The position numbers and the translations under genes were made by a program. Under the pieces are notes generated by a model. That model made no database searches, was not told where the DNA came from, and worked only from the letters and a program-made list of their open reading frames with translations. Shown here piece after piece: positions 19,604-29,457 of a stretch of 64,000 nt of DNA; position 1 is the first letter of the stretch, and every line of letters starts with the position of its first letter. This stretch comes from Polaromonas vacuolata (GTDB lineage Bacteria; Pseudomonadota; Gammaproteobacteria; Burkholderiales; Burkholderiaceae_C), in NCBI RefSeq assembly GCF_012584515.1, contig NZ_CP051461.1, forward strand, positions 1,793,501 through 1,857,500, in the 5' to 3' direction.

Positions 19604-21991
19604 ATGCCTCAAATGCAAAAAATAATTCGCCAAATAGCCGCAGAAATTAAAGTTCAAGAGCACCAAGTCAAGACGGCTGTAGAACTTCTCGACGGCGGTG
19701 CTACCGTGCCTTTTATCGCGCGTTACCGCAAGGAAGCCACTGGTGGTCTGGATGACATTCAACTGCGTGAACTCGAACAGCGTCTGGTTTATCTGCGCGA
19801 ACTTGCCGATAGGCGCGAGTCGGTGCTCAGCAGCATTAACGAGCAAGGCAAGCTCACACCAGAGCTGCGCGCGGCTATTGAGTTAGCGGCCACCAAACAA
19901 GACCTTGAAGATATTTACCTGCCCTTTAAGCAAAAGCGCCGTACAAAAGGCCAAATGGCGCGCGAAGCCGGTATTGAACCGCTGGCCGACAGTCTATTTG
20001 CCGACCCCGGCTTGGTGCCGCAGGACGAGGCATTGGCTTATGTTCAGCCTGAGAAAAACGCTGCTGGCGACGACTTCACCACGACGGCGGCTGTGCTCGA
20101 CGGCGTACGCGATATTCTCAGCGAACGTTGGGCAGAAGATGCGGCCTTGGTCCAAACGCTGCGACATTGGCTGTGGAGCGAAGGTTTATTCGCTGCCAAG
20201 CTGCAATCGGGCAAAGACGAAAACAATGCCGATCACGCCAAATTCCGTGATTACTTTGATTACAGCGAACCTATAGTGCGCGTGCCATCACACCGCGCGC
20301 TGGCAGTTTTTCGCGGACGAGCGCTGGATATTTTGGATGCAAAACTGGTGTTACCAGAGCCACCCGAACAGTTGCTGGCAGCGGGTAGCAGGCCTGGTCC
20401 TGTGGTATCGCTGGCTGAAGGAAAAATTGCAATTCACTTGGGTTGGAGCCACAAAGCCAGACCGGCAGATGATTTACTGCGCAAGGCGGTAGCGTGGACT
20501 TGGCGTGTCAAGCTCAATTTATCGTTAGAGCGCGACTTATTTACCCGACTGCGTGAAGATGCAGAAAAAGTCGCGATTAAAGTTTTTGCCGATAACTTGC
20601 GCGATTTATTACTTGCTGCACCGGCTGGCCCGCGTGTAGTCATGGGGCTTGATCCCGGCATACGCACTGGTGTGAAGGTGGCAGTGGTCGACACAACTGG
20701 CAAGCTGGTCGAGACCGCAACCGTGTTCCCACACGAGCCGCGCAAGGACTGGGAAGGCTCGCTGCATACGCTTGCCAAGCTGTGCGAGAAACACGGCGTT
20801 AATCTAATTGCCATAGGCAACGGAACTGCCAGTCGCGAAACCGACAAACTCGCTGCCGATCTGATGAAGCGTATTGACGGCATGCAACGCGTCGTGGTCA
20901 GCGAAGCTGGTGCTTCGGTGTATTCCGCCAGCGAATTTGCCTCACAAGAAATGCCCGATGTTGACGTCAGTCTGCGCGGCGCGGCCAGCATTGCACGCCG
21001 CTTGCAAGACCCACTTGCTGAGTTGGTCAAAATTGATCCTAAGTCGATCGGTGTTGGTCAATACCAGCACGACGTGAGCCAAAGCGATTTGGCTCGCAGT
21101 TTAGATACTGTGGTGGAAGATTGCGTGAACAGCGTAGGCGTTGATCTGAATACTGCTAGCGTGCCCTTGCTGGCGCGGGTTTCTGGCTTGAGTCAAACCG
21201 TCGCCAAATCAGTCGTGCGTTGGCGCGATGCCAACGGCGCTTTTGCTTGCCGCGCTGATCTGCTGAAAGTCACTGGCCTAGGCCCCAAGACATTCGAGCA
21301 AAGTGCAGGTTTTCTACGCCTTTATGCCAGCAGCAACCCGCTGGACATGACCGGCGTGCACCCCGAGACCTATGCAGTGGTTGAGCAAATCATGTTGTAT
21401 ACCGGCAAGCCAGTGAGCGAAATTATGGGTCGTGCTGAGGTATTAAAACCCCTTAAACCAGAACTTTTTGCGAATGAAAAGTTTGGCGTCATTACCATCA
21501 AAGACATCTTGGCCGAGTTGGAAAAGCCGGGCCGCGATCCACGGCCAGACTTCAAAGTCGCCCGCTTTAACGATGGCGTAGAAGACATACGCGACTTAAA
21601 AGAAGGCATGGAGCTTGAAGGCACGGTTAGCAATGTCGCCGCTTTTGGCGCTTTTATAGATTTAGGTGTGCATCAAGACGGGTTAGTCCACGTCAGCCAG
21701 CTAAGCCACAAGTTTGTGACCGATGCACGTGAGGTGGTCAAAACCGGCGACATCGTCAAGGTGCGGGTAACTGAGGTCGATGTGGCGCGTAAACGGATTG
21801 CTCTGTCTATGAAGCTAGGTGAAGCGCCTAGCCGCAGGGATGCGCCGCGTGATAACCGCTTTGAAGGCGCAAAACCGGGTTTTAATCAAAGCCAGCAAGG
21901 ACGTAACAACCGTGCTGATTTGGGCCGTTCAGCGCCTACATCGACAGCGATGGAATCGGCGTTTAGCAAACTCGCCGCCTTGAAAAAATAA
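19604..21991 (+). CDS. tex: Tex family transcription accessory protein (YhgF-like)
   Basis: RNA-binding transcription accessory factor, related to eukaryotic Spt6. The 795-residue product follows E. coli YhgF closely: N-terminal helical Tex domain (GGATVPFIARYRKEATGG), a YqgF/RNase H-like domain (VVMGLDPGIRTGVKVAVVD, AIGNGTASRETD), helix-hairpin-helix repeats (SVGVDLNTASVPLLARVSGL, VTGLGPKTFEQSAGFLRL), and an S1 RNA-binding domain near residues 650-725 (MELEGTVSNVAAFGAFIDLG, GLVHVSQLS). A short basic, disordered tail ends the protein. A hairpin with a T-rich tail follows at 22009-22042. Confidence 0.96.
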   Translation: MPQMQKIIRQIAAEIKVQEHQVKTAVELLDGGATVPFIARYRKEATGGLDDIQLRELEQRLVYLRELADRRESVLSSINEQGKLTPELRAAIELAATKQDLEDIYLPFKQKRRTKGQMAREAGIEPLADSLFADPGLVPQDEALAYVQPEKNAAGDDFTTTAAVLDGVRDILSERWAEDAALVQTLRHWLWSEGLFAAKLQSGKDENNADHAKFRDYFDYSEPIVRVPSHRALAVFRGRALDILDAKLVLPEPPEQLLAAGSRPGPVVSLAEGKIAIHLGWSHKARPADDLLRKAVAWTWRVKLNLSLERDLFTRLREDAEKVAIKVFADNLRDLLLAAPAGPRVVMGLDPGIRTGVKVAVVDTTGKLVETATVFPHEPRKDWEGSLHTLAKLCEKHGVNLIAIGNGTASRETDKLAADLMKRIDGMQRVVVSEAGASVYSASEFASQEMPDVDVSLRGAASIARRLQDPLAELVKIDPKSIGVGQYQHDVSQSDLARSLDTVVEDCVNSVGVDLNTASVPLLARVSGLSQTVAKSVVRWRDANGAFACRADLLKVTGLGPKTFEQSAGFLRLYASSNPLDMTGVHPETYAVVEQIMLYTGKPVSEIMGRAEVLKPLKPELFANEKFGVITIKDILAELEKPGRDPRPDFKVARFNDGVEDIRDLKEGMELEGTVSNVAAFGAFIDLGVHQDGLVHVSQLSHKFVTDAREVVKTGDIVKVRVTEVDVARKRIALSMKLGEAPSRRDAPRDNRFEGAKPGFNQSQQGRNNRADLGRSAPTSTAMESAFSKLAALKK

Positions 21992-22008
21992 TCTCAAGTC
22001 GCGCCTGT

Positions 22009-22042
22009 TGTGCCGCGTCAAGCATGCGGCACATTTCTGCTT
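22009..22042 (+). terminator. Probable terminator after tex
   Basis: Perfect 8-bp arms TGTGCCGC (22009-22016) and GCGGCACA (22026-22033) with a 9-nt loop, followed by TTTCTGCTT. The T tract is interrupted, so efficiency is uncertain. Confidence 0.55.
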
Positions 22043-22083
22043 CAGCGCATGATTTGTCAGGCGACATTTCACTATAAATTTTT

Positions 22084-23049
22084 ATGACCGCTCACAAAAT
22101 CGCCGCTAAGTTGCTCACCCCCGCTATGCAAGCGGTGATTAACAGCATGCTGCGCGCTCAGCGACCGCGGCTTAATTCATTGACCCCGGCGCAAGCCCGC
22201 GCAGCTTATGCCGCCGGTGCGCAGGTGCTTGAAATTCCCAAGGCAGTTTTAGCGCGGGTTTACGATTTCAGTATCCCAACGCGGGACGGTCATGCCATGG
22301 CTGCGCGGCTTTACTCACCGCATGCCGCAGGCAGTCCAATACTTCCCGCTCTGCTGTATTTTCATGGTGGCGGTTTTACTATTGGCAGTGTGGAGACGCA
22401 TGATGTGCTGTGCCGAGAGCTCAGCTTATTGGCCGGCTGTGCGGTAGTCGCCGTCGATTACCGACTCGCACCTGAGCATCAGTTTCCAGTTGCCGCTAAT
22501 GACGCTTGGGACAGTTTGCAATGGCTGGCGGTCAATGCAGCAAGCTTAGGTTTTGATGCCAGCCGGTTGGCAGTCGGCGGTGACAGCGCTGGTGGCACGC
22601 TGGCGGCAATCTGCGCGATATTGGCCAGAGGTGCTGGACTGGCGCTGCAATTGCAGCTGCTGTTTTATCCCGGCGTTACAGCCCATCAAGACACGCCTTC
22701 ACATGAAAAATTTGCCTCAGGTTTTGTGCTGGATCAGGCGCAAATTAATTGGTTTTTTGATCTCTACATTCCCAATCGTGTTGAGCGCGATGACTGGCGT
22801 TTTGCGCCCCTGAATGCGCTCGATGTCGATGGCGTAGCACCGGCTTGGCTGGGCTTGGCTGAATGTGATCCGCTGGTCGATGAAGGCACTATGTACGGCG
22901 ACAAACTGCGTGCGGCTGGTGTGAGGGTAGAGCTTGAAATTTATCGCGGTGTAACCCATGAATTTATCAAAATGGGCCGTGTAATTCCTGAGGCTAGGCA
23001 AGCGCATCAGCATGCGGCAGAGGCACTCAGGCAGGCGTTTGAAATTTGA
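22084..23049 (+). CDS. Alpha/beta hydrolase, hormone-sensitive lipase (HSL) family
   Basis: Probable carboxylesterase. The 321-residue product has the HSL family oxyanion-hole motif FHGGGFTIGS (near residue 95), the nucleophile elbow GDSAGG, the acid Asp in ECDPLVDEG and the catalytic His in GVTHEFIKMG. No signal peptide is evident, so it is likely cytosolic. The natural substrate cannot be told from the sequence. It sits alone on the plus strand, convergent with the NRDE gene only 4 bp away. Confidence 0.88.
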   Translation: MTAHKIAAKLLTPAMQAVINSMLRAQRPRLNSLTPAQARAAYAAGAQVLEIPKAVLARVYDFSIPTRDGHAMAARLYSPHAAGSPILPALLYFHGGGFTIGSVETHDVLCRELSLLAGCAVVAVDYRLAPEHQFPVAANDAWDSLQWLAVNAASLGFDASRLAVGGDSAGGTLAAICAILARGAGLALQLQLLFYPGVTAHQDTPSHEKFASGFVLDQAQINWFFDLYIPNRVERDDWRFAPLNALDVDGVAPAWLGLAECDPLVDEGTMYGDKLRAAGVRVELEIYRGVTHEFIKMGRVIPEARQAHQHAAEALRQAFEI

Positions 23050-23053
23050 TGGC

Positions 23054-23923
23054 CTAGTTTTGCCAGTGCAAGTTGCACCGCGCTAAGGCTGGTTTACCGT
23101 GCAAGACATGGGTTTTTTCTTCCATCACCACATCCCAATTGCCAGCTTGTTGGCTAGATTGCACGCTCAGCAGTGTGCTGACGCGCGTGCCGTAGCCTTC
23201 AGTGCCGTGAGTGGCTTGCTCGATAAACGCACTGGAGAGGGCGAGTTCTAGCTCAGGACTCAAACCGGTGTTTGGCAACTCCTTTGTCGGCGCTGGTTTT
23301 CGGTCGGCTAACGCAGCCCACAGCTGGGCTTTCATTGGCTCATCTTCATGCGCTGTAGTCTCTAAATTGAGGCCGTGCTTAAGTGCTTTGTGCAGACTAT
23401 TTTTTAAGGCGATGGTTTTTGGCCATGGCGTGTCTAAGGCCGCGTTTGATAGACCGTAAATACCGGGAGTGAGTGCTTGGGATGTCCAGCCGGTGTTGTT
23501 TTTTTCAGGCATTGCCAGCGTTTTACGATTGCTAATCCAGTGCCAGCTACTACTTTCAAAGTCGCCCACCAACAAGTTAAAACCGGCATAGGCGGCGCTG
23601 TTAGTCGCCGCCATGAATTCGTTTGCACTCATAGCGCCTTCAAGCCAGTCCATCACCAGGGCGCCGCGAGACAGCAAGCCATTTTTGGGTGCTAGCGCCT
23701 GCGGTTCGCGGACATTGGTTAATAAAGCCACGCGGCCTTTAGGTGTTAGACCAAACCAGCTACCACCAGCCCGCTGATCGCGTCCAGAGATCATGGTTTG
23801 CCCAGATTTGCTTTGCCATTGCGACAGGGGCAAAGCCGGTCGGTCAAAAAATTCATCTCGGTTACTGGCAATCACCAGCGGCCAGCGCTTTGACTGTCCT
23901 ATGGCTATGGCGGCAAGACACAT
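23054..23923 (-). CDS. NRDE (TANGO2-like) family protein
   Basis: 289-residue cytosolic protein with the family N-terminus MCLAAIAIG and the name-giving NRDE motif in IASNRDEFFDRP (residues 20-23). Further conserved segments are SGRDQRAGGSWFGLTPKGRVALLTNVRE (quoted in two parts in the family: GGSWFG and ALLTNVR) and GIYGLSNAALDTPWPK. The biochemical role of bacterial members is not established; the eukaryotic relative TANGO2 has been linked to membrane and heme metabolism. It begins 24 bp after the ygfZ stop on the same strand, so the two are probably co-transcribed. Confidence 0.88.
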   Translation of the reverse strand: MCLAAIAIGQSKRWPLVIASNRDEFFDRPALPLSQWQSKSGQTMISGRDQRAGGSWFGLTPKGRVALLTNVREPQALAPKNGLLSRGALVMDWLEGAMSANEFMAATNSAAYAGFNLLVGDFESSSWHWISNRKTLAMPEKNNTGWTSQALTPGIYGLSNAALDTPWPKTIALKNSLHKALKHGLNLETTAHEDEPMKAQLWAALADRKPAPTKELPNTGLSPELELALSSAFIEQATHGTEGYGTRVSTLLSVQSSQQAGNWDVVMEEKTHVLHGKPALARCNLHWQN

Positions 23924-23947
23924 TAAAAGTCCTTTTGGGCGTGCAGA

Positions 23948-24955
23948 TTAAAGGTCCTCAAGCAACTCGTAAGGCAGTGGCAACAAGCTCAGCGACTGGC
24001 CATTTGCGCTGCCTAGACGCAGCTGGCTGGTCAAGCCATCCGCTGCTGCTGAGGTTTGCATAGAGACGATGGCGTCAAAGCCTTCATCAGCTGACGGGCA
24101 AGCAGCCCAAGCCACCACAGTACCGCAAGCTTGCTCTGCGTCGTCTGGTTTGAATACCTCTTGCCCAACCACCAGTTCAGTTTGTCCATGGATTAAATAG
24201 GCACGGCGTTTGAGTGTGCCGCGAAACTGACTGCGGGCGATAATTTCTTGACCCGGGTAACAGCCTTTTTTGAAACTCACACCGCCTACTGATTCGTAGT
24301 TCAGCATTTGCGGGACGAAGGCTTCAAATACCGGTTGCGTAAGCGTAGCGACGCCGGCGTTCACTTCTAGCCAGTTCCAGACTGCCAGCGGCAAGTCGCC
24401 AAGATCTGGCATAGCGCTGCCAGATGGCGCGCACCAAAGCGCGCGCGCATGACCTTTGGCGGGATAAAGCCGCACCAAACTGGCTAAATCATGGTCTACC
24501 TTAGACCAAGGTAGGCCTTCACTCCCGGCCAAAACTTGCACGGCCTGACCCGCCACGCCCAGCAGCAGAAAATCTTCGCTGGCATCACTGAGTTTGGCTT
24601 TGGCCCGCATCACGAACATTGACAGGCGTTTGAGTGTCTGGGCAAGTAAGTCACGACTGCAAACAAGCAGTATCTCGGTTTGGCTGCGGCGAAAAATCAC
24701 AAAGCTAGCCTGCATACGGCCTTTGGCGTTGCAAAATGCAGCCAGTCTTGAATCCGTCATGCCCATTAACATCACGTCTTGGGTGAGTTGGCCTTGCAAA
24801 AACTTGGCGCCTTCTTCACCTTCGACGCGAATCACGCCAAGATGCTTTAAAGCTGTTGTGCCGGAAAATTGTGGGGGAAAGTTAAGACTATCCAGCGTCG
24901 TTTTAGCGGCAATGTCTGATGAAGATGTATGCATAGAGTGAATTATCATAGCCAT
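23948..24955 (-). CDS. ygfZ: Folate-binding protein YgfZ (Fe-S cluster maintenance / tRNA modification)
   Basis: GcvT-fold tetrahydrofolate-dependent protein that supports certain Fe-S enzymes such as MiaB. The 335-residue product has the YgfZ signature KGCYPGQEIIAR with the conserved cysteine, the N-terminal GcvT-like motif VEGEEGAKFLQGQLTQDV and the segment LAAFCNAKGRMQASFVIFRR. The start is ATG 24955; internal ATG codons at residues 3 and 8 cannot be excluded. It is divergent from mltG, 50 bp away. Confidence 0.92.
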   Translation of the reverse strand: MAMIIHSMHTSSSDIAAKTTLDSLNFPPQFSGTTALKHLGVIRVEGEEGAKFLQGQLTQDVMLMGMTDSRLAAFCNAKGRMQASFVIFRRSQTEILLVCSRDLLAQTLKRLSMFVMRAKAKLSDASEDFLLLGVAGQAVQVLAGSEGLPWSKVDHDLASLVRLYPAKGHARALWCAPSGSAMPDLGDLPLAVWNWLEVNAGVATLTQPVFEAFVPQMLNYESVGGVSFKKGCYPGQEIIARSQFRGTLKRRAYLIHGQTELVVGQEVFKPDDAEQACGTVVAWAACPSADEGFDAIVSMQTSAAADGLTSQLRLGSANGQSLSLLPLPYELLEDL

Positions 24956-25005
24956 GGTCTCGCCTGTCGCGATGCCTTTAAGGTAACTGGAAAGGTAACC
25001 GGGTT

Positions 25006-26013
25006 TTGTTCCGCATTCTTAAACGACTGTTTACATTTTTTTTACTCTTGGCTCTACTTACGGGTGCCGCATCGCTATGGTGGTTAAACCAGCCTATGCC
25101 GCTCAAGTTACCTGCTGGAAGTCAATCCCTTGATCTTGAAATTGAACCCGGTACCCGCGCCAATGCTGCGGCTTCGGCGGTTGTTACGAGTGGTGCTGAT
25201 GTCTCAGCTCTTTTGCTGCGCAGCTGGTTTCGCCTCTCCGGCGATGCTAGGCAAATAAAGGCGGGTAGCTACGAAATTGCTCAGGGCACAACACCGCGCA
25301 GGCTGCTGCGCATGTTGGTAAACGGTGAGGAAAGCCTGCAAAATATTACCTTGGTCGAAGGTTGGAATTTCACCCAGTTACGCGCTGCGCTGTTAAAGGC
25401 CGAGTCGCTCAAGCCCCATTCACAAAACTTGAGTCAAGAAGCCATTATGGAAAAAATTGGCCGACCGGGTGTATTTCCAGAAGGTCGTTTTTTCCCGGAT
25501 ACCTATAGCTATGCAAAAGGCTCTAGCGACATTGCATTGCTAAAACGTGCCGCTCAAGCCATGGATAAGCGCGCTGCGGCCGCATGGGCTTTGCGCAAAC
25601 CGGATACACCGCTTAAAAGCGTTGACCAGTTGATAGTGCTAGCCAGCATTGTTGAGAAGGAAACCGGCAAACCGAGTGACCGTGCAGAAATCGCAGGCGT
25701 CTTCACCAACCGGCTGCGCATTGGCATGCTGCTGCAAACCGACCCCACGGTCATTTACGGTTTAGGCACTACCTTTGATGGGAATTTACGCAAACATCAT
25801 CTGCAAACCGACAACCCTTACAACACTTATACCCGTGGTGGTCTACCGCCTACGCCAATTGCGATGCCGGGTCGAGCTTCTTTATTGGCGGCGGCACAAC
25901 CTGCCCAGACCAAGGCCATCTATTTTGTCGCGCGAGGAGACGGCAGCAGCCAGTTCAGTGCAAACCTCGAAGAGCACAACCGTGCAGTTAACAAATTCAT
26001 CAGGGGTCAATAA
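25006..26013 (+). CDS. mltG: Endolytic murein transglycosylase MltG
   Basis: Inner-membrane lytic transglycosylase that cleaves nascent glycan strands, releasing them from synthesis. The 335-residue product has an N-terminal membrane segment ([19 protein letters not shown]) and a periplasmic LysM-like part followed by the YceG domain. The catalytic Glu lies in [21 protein letters not shown] (quoted in part: VEKETGK). The end motif [16 protein letters not shown] is typical. The start codon is TTG at 25006. It is followed after 4 bp by tmk and then holB, the usual order in gamma- and beta-proteobacteria. Confidence 0.95.
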   Translation: MFRILKRLFTFFLLLALLTGAASLWWLNQPMPLKLPAGSQSLDLEIEPGTRANAAASAVVTSGADVSALLLRSWFRLSGDARQIKAGSYEIAQGTTPRRLLRMLVNGEESLQNITLVEGWNFTQLRAALLKAESLKPHSQNLSQEAIMEKIGRPGVFPEGRFFPDTYSYAKGSSDIALLKRAAQAMDKRAAAAWALRKPDTPLKSVDQLIVLASIVEKETGKPSDRAEIAGVFTNRLRIGMLLQTDPTVIYGLGTTFDGNLRKHHLQTDNPYNTYTRGGLPPTPIAMPGRASLLAAAQPAQTKAIYFVARGDGSSQFSANLEEHNRAVNKFIRGQ

Positions 26014-26017
26014 AGTA

Positions 26018-26656
26018 ATGCAAGGCCTTTTCATCAGCTTTGAGGGAATCGACGGCGCTGGAAAATCCAGCCACATCGAGGCACTGGCGCAAGCGTTTAA
26101 AGCCAGCGGCCGTAATGTGACCCTGAGCCGCGAGCCGGGCGGCACGCCATTAGCCGAAAAAATTCGTGCGATGGTGCTGAACGACAACATGGATCCGCTG
26201 ACCGAGGCGCTGCTGATGTTTGCGGCCAGACGTGACCATGTGTTGACTGTCATAGTGCCGGCCTTAGCGCGCGGTGACGTCTTGCTGTGTGATCGTTTCA
26301 CTGACTCTAGTTTTGCCTATCAAGGCGGCGGTCGTGGATTTGATACGGCTGTTTTATCAACCTTGGAGCAGTGGGTGCAAGGTGAGCAAAGTGATTCGTC
26401 TGGCCTGTTGCAACCCGATTTAACCGTCTGGTTTGATCTGGCGCCTGAGCAAGCGGCTCAACGCCTGCTAGCCTCACGTACGCCGGATAATTTTGAATCC
26501 CAGTCGCTAGAGTTTTTTACCCGCGTCGCTCAGGCCTACGAGAAGCGCTTGATACAAGACCCACAACGTTTCGCCCGTATCAATGCAGATCAAGTACGCG
26601 AAGCGGTTTGGACGGATGTGAAAGCAGTCTTTGTCGCCAAACGGTGGTTGTCATGA
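26018..26656 (+). CDS. tmk: Thymidylate kinase
   Basis: Phosphorylates dTMP to dTDP with ATP. The 212-residue product has the P-loop [10 protein letters not shown] near the N-terminus, the DRX motif [15 protein letters not shown], and the lid region after [21 protein letters not shown] 26018 starts [13 protein letters not shown]; the frame is open much further upstream but inside mltG. The gene overlaps holB by ATGA at 26653-26656, implying translational coupling. Confidence 0.97.
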   Translation: MQGLFISFEGIDGAGKSSHIEALAQAFKASGRNVTLSREPGGTPLAEKIRAMVLNDNMDPLTEALLMFAARRDHVLTVIVPALARGDVLLCDRFTDSSFAYQGGGRGFDTAVLSTLEQWVQGEQSDSSGLLQPDLTVWFDLAPEQAAQRLLASRTPDNFESQSLEFFTRVAQAYEKRLIQDPQRFARINADQVREAVWTDVKAVFVAKRWLS

Positions 26657-27726
26657 ATCAGCGCACTTTGGCGCCTTGGCTGCAAACGCAGCTCACGAGT
26701 TTGCTCAGTCAACGCGGTCATGCGTGGCTACTCAGTGGTCCATCTGGTCTGGGTCAGTTTGATTTGGCGCTGGCATTGGCACGCGCTCATCTGTGTGAGA
26801 AAGCTACGCCGCAAGGCGCTTGCGGGGTTTGCGCCAGCTGCCACGCGGTTGATGTGCACACGCATGCAGATTTATGCATGCTCATGCCCGAGGCTTTGTC
26901 CCTAGAGCTGGGTTGGCCACTGGATGAAAAAACCCAGAGCGATCTAGACAGCAAGAAACGTAAACCGAGCAAAGAAATTAAAGTCGATGCAGCGCGTGAA
27001 GCGGTCAGTTTTACGCAGTACACGCGGTCCCGCGGTGCGACCAAAGTGGTGTTGGTTTTTCCTTCTGAACGCATGAATGGCATCACCGCCAACACCTTGC
27101 TGAAAACCCTAGAAGAGCCGCCAGGCGCAGTGCAATTTATTTTGGCGACAGAAGCGGCGCATCAATTACTGCCGACGATTCGCAGCCGTTGCCAGACTCA
27201 CACCATGCTGTGGCCAGATACCGCGCAAGGCTTGGCTTGGTTGGCCGAAATCAGTCTGGCTCAGCGCGGTGATGATGGTCCTGCGAACAAAAAAGCCGGC
27301 AAACTACCCACACAAGACGATTTGCAAACCTTGCTGGCTGCCGCCGGTGGTAGGCCTGCCGACGCGCTGGCTTGGGTGCTCAGTGGTCAGGCAGAGCAAA
27401 TCGCTCAAGGCTGGCAGGCACTGCCCAAAGCCATGGCCAAGGGAGACGTATCAGCGCTGTCAGATTTATTACCGTCTCAAGCCGTCGATGCACTACAAAA
27501 ACTTTGTCATGATGTGTGGGCAGTCAGAAGCGGTTCAGAGCCGAGGTTTTTCCGTCGACAAGACTTGCCGCCTTCAGATAAAACCGGTCTTACCAGTCAC
27601 TACGCCTTGTCCGCTTGGGCGCGAGAGTTGTCTACAACTGCGCGCACCGTGGAGCACCCTTACAACGCCGGGCTGATGCTGGAGTATTTGGCGAGTCGAG
27701 CCAAACTCGCACTCGCAGCCTCCTAA
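26653..27726 (+). CDS. holB: DNA polymerase III subunit delta prime
   Basis: Clamp-loader subunit. The 357-residue product carries a degenerate P-loop ([11 protein letters not shown]), as usual for delta prime, the four-cysteine zinc module ([20 protein letters not shown]), and sensor/SRC segments [11 protein letters not shown] and [11 protein letters not shown] 26653 overlaps the tmk stop (ATGA). In many proteobacteria pilZ and tatD follow holB; here those genes are found 8 kb away on the opposite strand (33721-35722), and a convergent cardiolipin synthase gene ends 61 bp downstream. Confidence 0.95.
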   Translation: MNQRTLAPWLQTQLTSLLSQRGHAWLLSGPSGLGQFDLALALARAHLCEKATPQGACGVCASCHAVDVHTHADLCMLMPEALSLELGWPLDEKTQSDLDSKKRKPSKEIKVDAAREAVSFTQYTRSRGATKVVLVFPSERMNGITANTLLKTLEEPPGAVQFILATEAAHQLLPTIRSRCQTHTMLWPDTAQGLAWLAEISLAQRGDDGPANKKAGKLPTQDDLQTLLAAAGGRPADALAWVLSGQAEQIAQGWQALPKAMAKGDVSALSDLLPSQAVDALQKLCHDVWAVRSGSEPRFFRRQDLPPSDKTGLTSHYALSAWARELSTTARTVEHPYNAGLMLEYLASRAKLALAAS

Positions 27727-27787
27727 GCGCAAGCTGGAAAACCTTATTCATTTGCAGATTTTGAGCACCTGTTGCGGCTGGGCAAAT

Positions 27788-29206
27788 CTACAACTGAAAG
27801 GCTACCCATCGCACCATGGCTTCGAGCAACTCACGCGGTAAACGCGGCGGGTGAGGGCGGTAAATTCTTGCGTCTGTGCGCTGCAAATCTATCCAAGCTT
27901 CGAAGTCTCTGACCACGCTTTCGTCGTTGAACGCCACCATGATTTCGTAGTTTAAAAACAGACTACGGCTATCCAGATTGGCCGATCCAGCTAATGCTAA
28001 TTTGTCATCAATAACAATAGCTTTTGCATGCACCATATGCGGACTGAGCCAGATATTGGCACCCGCTGCTGCTAGCTCACGAAAGGCATAAAGCCTGGCG
28101 ATGTCGGCCAGCCTGTGATTCGATTGGCGCGGCAACAGCAAGTCAACTCTAACGCCGCGCCTAGCCGCTAGAGCTAAACCCATGAGTAACGGCGGATCCG
28201 GCACAAAGTAGGGACTGACGGCCAGGATGCGGTGGCGTGCGGTAAAGCAGCTTGATACCAGCAAGGTGTAGATAGTGTCGTCTGACTGGTCTGGCCCGCT
28301 AGGCACTAGACGGCCGCGATGTTGATCGCGACTGACCGGCAGAATGCTTGCAAGGGCTGCGCGCTGGATTGGTTTTTGGCGCGTTGCAAAAGCCCAGTCC
28401 AAATCAAAACGCTGCTGTGCTTGGGCTGCCAATGCGCCTTGCAAGTCAAAGCTCAGGTCTATCCAAGGTTTTGCTTGCTTGGACGAAGTGGGGTCGCCAA
28501 CAAAATATTGAGCCGCGATATTGCGCCCGCCGCACCACAGCCAATGGTTATCAACCACCACTAACTTGCGGTGATTGCGCAAGTTCATACGGCCTTTGAG
28601 CGCAGATTTATAGGGCGAGACGAATAGCTCTACCTTCACACCGGCTTTTTTGAGCGCTTTGATGTCGGGCCATCCGCCCATGTAAACGCCAACGCCGTCT
28701 AACAGCAGTCTTATCTTCAAGCCTTGCTTAGCGCGAGTTATTAAAAGCTGTGCAATTTCGTCACCCAGCACATCGCGGCCAAAAATAAAGGTCGATAAGT
28801 CTAGGCTTTGCTTGGCCTGCGCAATCATGGCGCGCAGAACGTTCAAGGATTGTTGCCCGTCCGCATGAATCGACATGTGCTCAAAAGTTGCCAGCGAGGG
28901 AAGCCCAAGTGCGGCTGGCAAATGTTCATCAATTTCAGACCCGTCATCGCGCTTTTCAACGTAGTTGTCCAGCATTAACGCTCTGGGGATGATTGAGCGT
29001 TTAACGTGTTTACGTTTACTCAGCATCAGGTAGATCGGCAAGGCGAGATAAGGAATTAACACCAACGCGATTAGCCAAGCGATAGCCGCTGATGGGTGGC
29101 GGCGCTGATTGAGCGTGTGTGAGCCGACGGCATAAATGGTCAAGCCGGTTGCGACAACAACGCCATGCAGTGTGATCCAGTCTCCGGACAAAATGTGAGT
29201 CATCAA
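27788..29206 (-). CDS. cls: Cardiolipin synthase (phospholipase D family)
   Basis: Inner-membrane enzyme that makes cardiolipin from phosphatidylglycerol. The 472-residue product has two N-terminal membrane segments (about 10-27 and 40-60), followed by two phospholipase D HKD motifs: NHRKLVVVDNHWLWCGGRN in the first half and HAKAIVIDDKLALAGSANLD in the second. Both HxKx4D motifs are intact. Length agrees with ClsA-type enzymes (about 480). The start is ATG 29206, or the next codon, also ATG. Convergent with holB. Confidence 0.93.
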   Translation of the reverse strand: MMTHILSGDWITLHGVVVATGLTIYAVGSHTLNQRRHPSAAIAWLIALVLIPYLALPIYLMLSKRKHVKRSIIPRALMLDNYVEKRDDGSEIDEHLPAALGLPSLATFEHMSIHADGQQSLNVLRAMIAQAKQSLDLSTFIFGRDVLGDEIAQLLITRAKQGLKIRLLLDGVGVYMGGWPDIKALKKAGVKVELFVSPYKSALKGRMNLRNHRKLVVVDNHWLWCGGRNIAAQYFVGDPTSSKQAKPWIDLSFDLQGALAAQAQQRFDLDWAFATRQKPIQRAALASILPVSRDQHRGRLVPSGPDQSDDTIYTLLVSSCFTARHRILAVSPYFVPDPPLLMGLALAARRGVRVDLLLPRQSNHRLADIARLYAFRELAAAGANIWLSPHMVHAKAIVIDDKLALAGSANLDSRSLFLNYEIMVAFNDESVVRDFEAWIDLQRTDARIYRPHPPRLPRELLEAMVRWVAFQL

Positions 29207-29457
29207 ATTCGGTTTAATCCATTCTTAAGTTTATTGAGTCCACTTTAGGCAGACCGGTGTTTGAGATTTAAATCTAAGCTGGTCTAGTTTGATTGCTCAA
29301 GCTAACGACGTAAATAGGACATTAGCCCGTCTTTTAAGTTGCACTATTCGGCACGACTTGCAATGTCTTTTTAAATTGAGGGGCTGTCAAAATTGAATTG
29401 CTTTTACCGGCAGTCTTTAAAACCAAGGCTTTATGCGTGCTGCGGTAATGAAAACTA
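29207..29457. other. Intergenic region between cls and the kfrA-like gene
   Basis: 251 bp, AT-rich. It should hold the cls promoter. A small AGATTTAAATCT-type palindrome lies near 29268-29277. No gene or terminator was recognised. Confidence 0.35.

Noticed and set aside
27727..27787. Inverted repeats at the two proposed inversion junctions
   Set aside because: I compared 27727-27787 with the reverse complement of 35723-35790 by eye and found no convincing match, so no specific recombination site is claimed.
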